A DNA stretch of 7,270 nucleotides, taken from NCBI GenBank assembly GCA_905202255.1, contig CAJKRH010000066.1:1-7270 (forward strand), in the 5' to 3' direction. The notes under the pieces are model-generated. The model was not told the DNA's origin, ran no database searches, and saw only the letters and a program-made list of their open reading frames with translations. The stretch is from an uncultured Ruminococcus sp. (GTDB lineage Bacteria > Bacillota > Clostridia > Oscillospirales > CAG-272). This document shows positions 1 to 5,079 of the stretch, one piece after another. A program made the position numbers and the translations under genes. Position 1 is the stretch's first letter; each line of letters starts with the position of its first letter.

Positions 1-5
1 CTGTC

Positions 6-42
6 TCGGCGACGCCGACCGCGTTTGCTTCGCAAATCGGTC
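6..42. repeat. Two adjacent hairpins of unknown role
   Basis: Two inverted repeats lie side by side. The first (6-18) is TCGGC-GAC-GCCGA. The second (17-42) has outer arms GACCG/CGGTC and inner arms TTTGC/GCAAA around a TTC loop, with a small internal bulge. They lie about 50 bases beyond the stop of the minus-strand gene ending at 96. They could form in its transcript, but no T-run follows on that strand, so a classical intrinsic terminator is not supported. A GC-rich stem pair in an otherwise gene-free stretch is typical of dispersed intergenic repeats or the end of a small mobile element. Only one copy is seen in this window, so that remains a guess. The rest of 1-95 shows no gene; GTCT-ATATG-AGAC at 65-77 is a minor further hairpin. 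Confidence 0.45.
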
Positions 43-95
43 AATTCCCCACTGGTAAAGGCTTGTCTATATGAGACGATATTTGTACCGCCACC

Positions 96-623
96 TTATT
101 CCGTTTTCACTTCAACGCCCCATTCCGCAAGCTTTGACAGCACTTCGTTTTTATTTGCACGGTAGCAAATCCAACCGTATTCAGGAAAATATGCGTCGGC
201 AGCATCATCAGAGCAAAAGCTGATATATAAAAATGAGAACGGATGCAAAAACGACTGCGTTTTATGCGAGCGCTTAATCGATATTTCCGATTGCTTTGCG
301 GATAGAACTATTGCTTCATCTGCGCACTCTCTGCTATAGATATCAGGCTTTTTGTAATTTTGCAGGCAGATGCATTTGAAATCAGACCATTTGTAATCAC
401 GCTTATATAAGCCGAATTTTGCGCAGATGCCCTGCCTTGAAATGATAAGAGTTCTCGTATCAAGAAAATACAGATTCAGAATTATAGAATAAGTGAGAAT
501 CAGGACAGATAAACTTAAAACCACATCCATCATGGCAACTGCGGCAAAAAGAAGAAAAACCAAAGAGATTATATAAAGCGCATGCTGGCCGCGGCGCGGC
601 TTTATTACGATGATGTCTTCCAT
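96..623 (-). CDS. Two-helix membrane protein of unknown function, paralog A
   Basis: I do not recognise a named family for this 175-residue protein. The start ATG (623-621) has a strong but close ribosome binding site, GGAGGAG at 632-626, 2 bases upstream. Residues 15-31 and 33-53 are hydrophobic and probably form a membrane hairpin. The remaining two thirds are soluble and probably cytoplasmic. They begin with LDTRTLIISRQGI...YKWSDF (54-82), a pattern like the first strands of bacterial PH-like or YcxB-type domains that follow two helices. The most conserved part is the C-terminus: HPFSFLYISFCSDD (127-140) and the tail YRANKNEVLSKLAEWGVEV (154-172). The protein at 1654-2199 is a clear paralog of similar length and the same topology, so neither looks truncated. 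The gene has its own promoter (659-688), diverging from the mscS promoter. The PH-like fold is inference and no function is claimed. Confidence 0.85.
   Translation of the reverse strand: MEDIIVIKPRRGQHALYIISLVFLLFAAVAMMDVVLSLSVLILTYSIILNLYFLDTRTLIISRQGICAKFGLYKRDYKWSDFKCICLQNYKKPDIYSRECADEAIVLSAKQSEISIKRSHKTQSFLHPFSFLYISFCSDDAADAYFPEYGWICYRANKNEVLSKLAEWGVEVKTE
109..139. repeat. 31-nt direct repeat, copy 1
   Basis: This stretch is identical base for base to 1667-1697. It encodes the conserved C-terminal residues (around LSKLAEWGVEV) of both paralogous membrane proteins, read on the minus strand. The two copies are in the same orientation about 1.56 kb apart, with mscS and parts of both paralogs between them. 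It is coding homology left from the gene duplication or kept identical by gene conversion, not an independent element. Confidence 0.9.
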
Positions 624-658
624 GGCTCCTCCGCTTTTACATTTATGATATTATATAA

Positions 659-688
659 AGTATATCATAGGGCTGCCGCGCCTGTCAA
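659..688 (-). promoter_or_regulatory. Sigma-A-type promoter of paralog A
   Basis: On the minus strand TTGACA (688-683) is followed after 18 bases by TATACT (664-659), with a TG dinucleotide just upstream of the -10. The -10 box is about 35 bases from the start codon. The same spacing and a closely similar TTATGATAT context occur before the paralog at 1654-2199. The -35 box is only 18 bases from the -35 box of the divergent mscS promoter, so the two may compete for polymerase. Confidence 0.75.
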
Positions 689-706
689 GAATTTTGCCGA
701 AAACCG

Positions 707-735
707 TTGACAATGACGCGGCATGGGTATATATT
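707..735 (+). promoter_or_regulatory. Sigma-A-type promoter of mscS
   Basis: TTGACA (707-712) and TATATT (730-735) are separated by 17 bases, a near-consensus vegetative promoter. Transcription would start near 742, at a small dyad GGTA-G-TACC (742-750) that could be an operator or chance. This leaves a leader of roughly 45 bases before the mscS ATG. Confidence 0.75.
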
Positions 736-786
736 GTAGTTGGTAGTACCATTATATATAAAAAGGAAAAATAAAAGGAGAAAATC

Positions 787-1614
787 ATGGACTGGAAAGC
801 ACTTCTTGACCAGATTGCCGCATGGGCTACAAATGTCGGTATCAAAATCGTCATCTCTGTCATCGTCCTTGTTATTTCATTTATTATAATAAACAGGCTT
901 AGCAAATCCATCGAAAATAAGGGAACCAAGCTTCAGAATGAAAAAGGGAAGCATGTCAATATGACGGTTTACCGCACGCTTTCATATGTGGCAAAGGTCG
1001 GCTTGAAAATCCTTGTCGTGCTGGCGCTTGTCGGTTATCTCGGCATAGATACCTCGGCTGTTTCCGCGCTGATTGCTTCGCTCGGTGTGGGCGTCGGTCT
1101 TGCCGTGAACGGAACGCTTTCGAATTTCGCTGGCGGTGTTCTTCTGCTGATAACACATCCTTTTCATGACGGCGATTTTATCTCGGCAAACGGTTTTGAG
1201 GGCACGGTGGAGGATATTTTCATCTGCAATACGAAAATACGCACAAACGACAACAAGGTGGTTTATCTGCCAAACGGCAAGCTCTCCACGATTGAGATAG
1301 TCAACTATTCCGAAAAGCCTACGCGCCGTGTGGATTTCACTTTCGGCATATCATATTCCGATGATTTTGAAAAAGCAAAGGAAATAATCCGCGATATCGC
1401 GGCAAAGCATCCGCTTATCCTCGACGACCCTGCGCCGAATGTGCGCGTGACCAAACACGGCGAGAGCAGTATCGATATTTTCACCGCCGTATGGTGCAAA
1501 ACAGGGGACTACTGGAGCGTTTTCTTTGATATGAACGAGCAGGTGAAAAAGGCGTTTGATGAAAACGGAATTTCCATCCCGTTCCCGCAGCTCGATGTGC
1601 ATTTTGATAAATAA
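787..1614 (+). CDS. mscS: Small-conductance mechanosensitive channel, MscS family
   Basis: This 275-residue protein is close in length to E. coli MscS (286). MscS-family channels open under membrane tension during hypo-osmotic shock and release solutes from the cytoplasm. Two hydrophobic helices (about 16-37 and 68-88) precede the pore-lining third helix. That helix carries the family signature ASLGVGVGLAVNGTLSNFAGG (97-117) followed by THPFHDGDFI (123-132). By alignment from memory with E. coli MscS, the L105/L109 hydrophobic seal corresponds to V101/L105 and the Q112/G113 kink to N108/G109. The rest is the soluble beta domain and the alpha/beta C-terminal domain (VDFTFGISYSDDFEKAKEII, then a final IPFPQLDVHF), which forms the cytoplasmic cage. 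AAAGGAG at 774-780 is 6 bases before ATG 787. The gene has its own promoter (707-735) and terminator (1617-1645), so it is probably transcribed alone. The paralogous membrane-protein genes on either side are on the opposite strand. Confidence 0.95.
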   Translation: MDWKALLDQIAAWATNVGIKIVISVIVLVISFIIINRLSKSIENKGTKLQNEKGKHVNMTVYRTLSYVAKVGLKILVVLALVGYLGIDTSAVSALIASLGVGVGLAVNGTLSNFAGGVLLLITHPFHDGDFISANGFEGTVEDIFICNTKIRTNDNKVVYLPNGKLSTIEIVNYSEKPTRRVDFTFGISYSDDFEKAKEIIRDIAAKHPLILDDPAPNVRVTKHGESSIDIFTAVWCKTGDYWSVFFDMNEQVKKAFDENGISIPFPQLDVHFDK

Positions 1615-1616
1615 AG

Positions 1617-1645
1617 AAAAAGGAAGCCGCACAGGCTTCCTTTTT
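1617..1645. terminator. Bidirectional intrinsic terminator
   Basis: A perfect 12-bp stem (1617-1628 with 1634-1645) closes a GCACA loop. The arms start with five A and end with five T, followed by GTTTT. A U-rich tail therefore follows the stem when read from either strand. It lies 3 bases after the mscS stop and 9 bases beyond the stop of the minus-strand gene ending at 1654, so it can serve both convergent genes. Confidence 0.9.
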
Positions 1646-1653
1646 GTTTTGTT

Positions 1654-2199
1654 TCAGCATCTTTCTACTTCAACGCCCCATTCCGCAAGCTTTGACAATA
1701 CTTCCTTTTTATCGGCGCGGTAGCAGATTCTGCCGTAACTGCGAAAATCAGTTTTGGCGAGTTTGTCCGAGCAAAAAGTGATATATAAAAATGAAGACGG
1801 GTGCCGATATGCGCATGATTTATCGTTGGATTTTATAGGGTTCTGCGCTTTTTTCGTATAAAATATTAACTCCATCCAGTCGCTGTTCCTGAACAGATAA
1901 TGACCATTGCAGTTTCGCATGCCGATAAACTTGAAGTCAGACCATTTGTAAAATCGTTTATATGACCAGAATTCAGTATAAATTCCCGATTTTGAGACAA
2001 TAAGAGTTTTTGTATCTAAAAAATATTGATATGAACATGACAAAAAGATGGTGACACAGCCGAACAACATAAGAATCTTGTATACGATGTCGGACATGAA
2101 AATTGCGATTAAAACTCCGATAACTAAATCCAAAACCAAGAAAGATATGAAATCTGCGTGGGCGAATTTGCGCGGTTTTATAATAATGCAATCTTCCAT
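1654..2199 (-). CDS. Two-helix membrane protein of unknown function, paralog B
   Basis: This 181-residue protein is a paralog of the product of 96-623 and belongs to no family I can name. Shared blocks are the N-terminus (MED-I-IKPR), the membrane hairpin (about 17-34 and 40-58), YFLDTKTLI (59-67), YKRFYKWSDFKFIG (80-93), HPSSFLYITFCSD (133-145) and the tail YRADKKEVLSKLAEWGVEV (160-178). The middle (about 94-130) has diverged and carries most of the length difference. ATG (2199-2197) is preceded by AGGAGGAG at 2210-2203, well spaced. It has its own promoter (2250-2279) and shares a bidirectional terminator with mscS. Conservation of the two ends plus intact reading frames suggests that both copies are functional. 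The soluble domain may be PH-like; that is inference from its position after two helices and from the YKWSDF pattern. Confidence 0.85.
   Translation of the reverse strand: MEDCIIIKPRKFAHADFISFLVLDLVIGVLIAIFMSDIVYKILMLFGCVTIFLSCSYQYFLDTKTLIVSKSGIYTEFWSYKRFYKWSDFKFIGMRNCNGHYLFRNSDWMELIFYTKKAQNPIKSNDKSCAYRHPSSFLYITFCSDKLAKTDFRSYGRICYRADKKEVLSKLAEWGVEVERC
1667..1697. repeat. 31-nt direct repeat, copy 2
   Basis: This is the identical partner of 109-139, inside the 3' end of paralog B. Homologous recombination between the copies would delete mscS and leave one fused membrane-protein gene. Confidence 0.9.
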
Positions 2200-2249
2200 A
2201 ATCTCCTCCTGCGCGTTTTTTGATATGCTGGCAGATTTATTCTGTATAT

Positions 2250-2279
2250 ATCATATCATAAGACAGGCGCACTTGTCAA
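2250..2279 (-). promoter_or_regulatory. Sigma-A-type promoter of paralog B
   Basis: On the minus strand TTGACA (2279-2274) is followed after 18 bases by TATGAT (2255-2250). Spacing and the surrounding TTATGATAT closely match the promoter of paralog A, so the promoter was apparently duplicated with the gene. The leader to the ATG is about 50 bases. Confidence 0.75.
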
Positions 2280-2287
2280 GCGGTTTC

Positions 2288-2299
2288 CCGCCCGGGCGG
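2288..2299. promoter_or_regulatory. GC-only 12-bp palindrome upstream of the paralog B promoter
   Basis: CCGCCCGGGCGG is a perfect palindrome 8 bases upstream of the -35 box of paralog B, in an otherwise AT-rich intergenic stretch (2200-2400). It could be a regulator site or part of a hairpin. No equivalent is seen upstream of paralog A. The rest of 2300-2400 is AT-rich, and I see no convincing terminator there for the minus-strand flippase gene ending at 2401. Confidence 0.35.
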
Positions 2300-2400
2300 T
2301 CGGAATATGCATTTTTATGAGGTGAAAATGAGAAATTTTTGGCTTTTTTACGCAAAAAATATGGATTTTTTCGGAAAATATGGTACAATTATTATAAGAT

Positions 2401-3960
2401 TCAGTCCTCTTTTCTGAAAATCGAGCGAAACCAGTTTATTTCCTCGCGGCTCACGGCGGAAACGCCTGCCATCAGGAGCAGATAAAGGATAATTGTCGCG
2501 ATTATGGCGGCGGCGCATTTTGGCGCGGTATCAAGCTCAAAGCCGAAAAGACGGCATAATATGAGAGAGAGCGAGGCGGCACCTGCGATACAGCAGACGG
2601 GCGCTGCGGTTATGGCGGGCAGGGAGATTTTTGCGCCCGTTACGGTTATCAACCTGCCGATACTGAGCGAAAAATTCAGTATTTCGCAGACAAAAACACA
2701 TATCACATATCCGTATATGCCGAATTTCGGCAGGAGCGTATATACGAGGATGACGCTGACTGCGGCATCGATTATATTGTAGCGCATGGAGCTGAGCTGT
2801 TGCCCCAGACCTTTGAGCATGCCGTCGACGGCGGTATCCGTATACATGACGGGGATGGTGGCGGCGAAAATGCCGATATATTTTGCCGCCTGTGTGCCCG
2901 GATATATCAGATTTCCGAGCGGCTCGGCAAAGCAGATGAAAATGCCCGCCGTGCCTATGGCAAAAACAGAAGCGAATTTCACGGCGCGTTTCACGATATA
3001 GCAGATATGAGCGTTCCCGTAGACGGTTTTGTATTTCGCGTCAAGCTCGGAAAGCTCGGGGATTATCAGGCTTGCAAAGGTGATGCAGACGGCGGAGGGG
3101 AAGAGAATGAGAGGCAGCACCATGCCGTGTATCGTGCCGTAGGAGGCGAGTGCCGCGGCGGCATCGGCTCCGGATTTTTTCAGCCCTATCGGGATGAGAA
3201 TATGTTCCACCGTCACAAGCCCCGAGCGCAGATATGAGCTCAGCGCTATCGGCAGGGCGATGCCCGCTATCTGCACTAGGAAATTTTTCTTTTCGCCCGA
3301 GGCGTTTTTCCCCGAGAGATGCTTTTTCTTATCGAAAATATAGAGAGTGAACATATAGAAAAACGAGAGCGCCTCGGCGATGCACGAGCCGAGAACGAGC
3401 GCAAGGCAGGCATATTCTATGCCGCGCGGCGCTATAATAAGAAGAAAGACGACGGTTATCCCTATTTTCACAAATTGCTCGGCGATTCCCGAGGCGGCAT
3501 TTTTATATACGCGGCGCACGGCGGAAAAATATCCCGAAAATACATTTGAGAGCGCGATGAAAGGCAGGCTCACCGAGAGCGCGCGCAGAGAAAGTTCCGT
3601 TCGCGCATCGCAGAGGATATTATTTGCTATCGCGCCCGAAAAGGAGAAAAGCAGAAGCCCCGCGCCGATGCCGAAGAAGAGGCAATAGCCCACGCATTTT
3701 TTCATTATGGTGACGGCATTTTTGTCATTGCCCAGACCTATCTCCTGCGAGACGAGCCGCATGACGGCAAGATTTATGCCCGAGCAGGCAAGCGTGACGG
3801 CAAAGGCATATACGCTCATGATGAGCGCAAAAAGTCCCGAACCCTCCGCTCCTATTTTGTTTGCCACATATGCGCTCCAGCAGACGGAAACCGTGCGCAT
3901 GAAGATGGCGGATGCGCCCATTATCAGCGCATTCATGAAAAATTTCTTTACCCGATTCAA
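2401..3960 (-). CDS. SpoVB-like oligosaccharide/lipid flippase (MOP superfamily)
   Basis: This 519-residue, almost wholly hydrophobic protein matches the size of B. subtilis SpoVB (518). It looks like a polysaccharide-biosynthesis flippase with about 14 membrane helices. Visible features are a basic N-terminus, the early segment MRTVSVCWSAYVANKIGAEGSG (21-42) typical of this group, and FSGYFSAVRRVYKNAASGIAEQ (141-162). A charged cytoplasmic loop (about 210-226) separates the two six-to-eight-helix halves. Family members flip lipid-linked sugars such as peptidoglycan or spore-cortex precursors across the membrane. The exact substrate cannot be told, and several paralogs per genome are common. 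The start is taken as TTG (3960-3958) because GGGGTGAT, a good match to the anti-Shine-Dalgarno sequence, lies just before it. An in-frame ATG eight codons later has only a weak A-rich site. The gene diverges from yitT and stands alone on its strand. Confidence 0.85.
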   Translation of the reverse strand: MNRVKKFFMNALIMGASAIFMRTVSVCWSAYVANKIGAEGSGLFALIMSVYAFAVTLACSGINLAVMRLVSQEIGLGNDKNAVTIMKKCVGYCLFFGIGAGLLLFSFSGAIANNILCDARTELSLRALSVSLPFIALSNVFSGYFSAVRRVYKNAASGIAEQFVKIGITVVFLLIIAPRGIEYACLALVLGSCIAEALSFFYMFTLYIFDKKKHLSGKNASGEKKNFLVQIAGIALPIALSSYLRSGLVTVEHILIPIGLKKSGADAAAALASYGTIHGMVLPLILFPSAVCITFASLIIPELSELDAKYKTVYGNAHICYIVKRAVKFASVFAIGTAGIFICFAEPLGNLIYPGTQAAKYIGIFAATIPVMYTDTAVDGMLKGLGQQLSSMRYNIIDAAVSVILVYTLLPKFGIYGYVICVFVCEILNFSLSIGRLITVTGAKISLPAITAAPVCCIAGAASLSLILCRLFGFELDTAPKCAAAIIATIILYLLLMAGVSAVSREEINWFRSIFRKED

Positions 3961-3978
3961 AAAATCACCCCGAAATCC

Positions 3979-4030
3979 TTTTTGGGCTTGTACTTATAAA
4001 TTTATATTCCGCGCAGGCGGAAAATATGAA
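3979..4030. promoter_or_regulatory. Divergent promoter region of the flippase gene and yitT
   Basis: Only 80 bases separate the two divergent genes, so both promoters must lie here or within the genes. The centre is a perfect AT palindrome, TATAAATTTATA (3995-4006). On the minus strand, TTCATA (4030-4025), an 18-base spacer and TATAAA (4006-4001) form a moderate promoter for the flippase gene. On the plus strand, TATATT (4003-4008) with a poor -35 in TTTTTG (3979-3984) could serve yitT. The boxes are weak and overlapping, so the assignment is tentative. Confidence 0.35.
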
Positions 4031-4035
4031 GGAGG
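4029..4035 (+). promoter_or_regulatory. Ribosome binding site fixing the yitT start
   Basis: AAGGAGG lies 5 bases before ATG 4041. The upstream in-frame ATG at 4026 overlaps this site and has no ribosome binding site of its own, so 4041 is chosen as the start. Confidence 0.9.
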
Positions 4036-4040
4036 CTGCT

Positions 4041-4970
4041 ATGTCAAAAATCAAATGGAAAGAAATCCTCACGGATGCCGCATATCTGCTTTTCGGCGGG
4101 ATACTCTACGGCGCGGCATACAATATGTTCCTCATCCCGGGAAATGTATATGTCGGCGGCGCATCCGGCATTGCGACGGCGCTCTATAATGCGGGACTTG
4201 TGCATCTGCCGATAGGCACGATGATAATCATCATCAATATCCCGCTTATGGTTCTTTTCACATATTTCTACGGAATCCGCGCGAGCATCAAGGGCATACT
4301 CGGAATGCTCGTTTCCTCACTTGCCATAGATATCACGGATGTCATCGGCATATTCCCGCCCGGGGTCAATGCGCCGCAGGAAAACGGTTTTCTCTGCGCC
4401 GTGCTCGGCGCGGTCATACTCGGTGCTTCGCTTGGCATACTGTTTTCGCGCGGATATACTACGGGCGGCACGGATATCGTCGGCTTCATCCTGAAAGTGA
4501 AATTTCCGCATTTCTCTCCCTCAAAGCTGATATTTGCCTGTGACTGCGCTATAATAGCCTTTGCCGCCGTGCTCGCCGGCAATTATATGACGGTGCTTTA
4601 TTCCGCTGTTGCGGTTTTCCTTTTTACCACAGTGCTCGATATGACGGTGAGCGGATTTGAAAAGGCACGCCTTGCACTTATTTTTTCGGCTGAATACGAT
4701 GAGATAGCCGAGGCTATTTCGGCAGAGCTGGAGCGCGGAATAACCCTGCTTGAAAGCGAGGGCTGGTATACGAAGAAGGAAGGGCGTGCCATAGTCTGCG
4801 TTGTCAAGAAAAATGAGATTTACAGGCTGAAAACCATAGTGCGCAGCATAGATAAAAACGCATTTGTCGTTCTTACGGAAGTGACGCAGGCGATAGGCGA
4901 GGGCTTCAATGAAAACGGCGGCGAAAATGTTCCGCTCTATCCGAAGCGCGGAGCAAAGAAGCAAATGTGA
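4041..4970 (+). CDS. YitT family membrane protein (YitT domain plus DUF2179)
   Basis: The 309-residue product has the two-part architecture of the YitT family. The N-terminal part (about 10-200) is a multi-helix membrane region with the conserved openings FGGILYGAAYNMFLIPGNVYVGGASGIA and SRGYTTGGTDIV, and ends in helices up to LDMTVSGFEKA. The C-terminal part (about 210-295) is a soluble DUF2179 domain with the pattern ERGITLLESEGWYTKKEGRAIVCVV, then LKTIVRSIDKNAFVVLTEVTQAIGEGF. Family members are widespread in Bacillota and several occur per genome. The transported substrate or role is not established, so none is assigned. The tail after about 296 is polar and basic. The next gene, gpmI, begins 109 bases downstream with its own strong promoter, and no clear terminator separates them, so read-through is possible. 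Confidence 0.93.
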   Translation: MSKIKWKEILTDAAYLLFGGILYGAAYNMFLIPGNVYVGGASGIATALYNAGLVHLPIGTMIIIINIPLMVLFTYFYGIRASIKGILGMLVSSLAIDITDVIGIFPPGVNAPQENGFLCAVLGAVILGASLGILFSRGYTTGGTDIVGFILKVKFPHFSPSKLIFACDCAIIAFAAVLAGNYMTVLYSAVAVFLFTTVLDMTVSGFEKARLALIFSAEYDEIAEAISAELERGITLLESEGWYTKKEGRAIVCVVKKNEIYRLKTIVRSIDKNAFVVLTEVTQAIGEGFNENGGENVPLYPKRGAKKQM

Positions 4971-4990
4971 CTTTACTGTAAAAATCACAT
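4965..4990. repeat. Inverted repeat between yitT and gpmI
   Basis: ATGTGA (4965-4970, overlapping the yitT stop) and TCACAT (4985-4990) form a 6-bp inverted repeat, with TTTAC/GTAAA nested almost concentrically inside. It ends 6 bases before the gpmI -35 box. It lacks a T-tract, so it is a poor terminator. It could be an operator for gpmI or chance. Confidence 0.3.
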
Positions 4991-4996
4991 ATACCG

Positions 4997-5025
4997 TTGA
5001 CAAAAGCCGCTCTTCGTTATATAAT
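4997..5025 (+). promoter_or_regulatory. Perfect consensus sigma-A promoter of gpmI
   Basis: TTGACA (4997-5002), a 17-base spacer and TATAAT (5020-5025) match the vegetative consensus at all twelve positions. Transcription would begin near 5032, giving a leader of about 48 bases before ATG 5080. This fits high constitutive expression of a glycolytic enzyme. A second TATAAT (5059-5064) lies in the leader but has no matching -35 box. Confidence 0.9.
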
Positions 5026-5079
5026 AAATCGGAAAGAAAATCCGCTGTATATTCACTATATAATAGAAAGGAAATAAAA

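Noticed and set aside
2048..2320. Plus-strand open frame (90 codons) opposite paralog B and its promoter
   Set aside because: It is antisense to a gene with a strong ribosome binding site and promoter. It has no ribosome binding site of its own.
2381..2389. Extended -10-like TGGTACAAT on the plus strand
   Set aside because: No recognisable -35 box lies 15-19 bases upstream and no plus-strand gene follows. It would only drive antisense RNA into the flippase gene.
2328..2417. A 29-codon plus-strand open frame with GAGGTG just before its ATG, running into the end of the flippase gene
   Set aside because: It is very short and AT-rich, its composition follows the intergenic DNA, it overlaps the flippase gene end antisense, and no promoter with a -35 box precedes it. 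Conservation in relatives would be needed to revive it.
2800..3237. Plus-strand open frame (145 codons) opposite the flippase gene
   Set aside because: It is a mirror of the hydrophobic flippase coding sequence: Gly/Arg/Asp-rich, low-complexity, and without a ribosome binding site.
3707..4189. Plus-strand open frame (160 codons) antisense to the flippase start and out of frame into yitT
   Set aside because: It overlaps two real genes and the divergent promoter region. The peptide has no recognisable pattern.
4965..4990. CRP/FNR-type site reading of TGTGA...TCACA
   Set aside because: The half-sites are 14 bases apart, not the 6 expected for a CRP-like site, so only a generic inverted repeat is claimed.
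4909..5079. In-frame 57-codon extension upstream of gpmI
   Set aside because: It overlaps the end of yitT and contains the gpmI promoter and ribosome binding site. The family's N-terminus begins after 5080.
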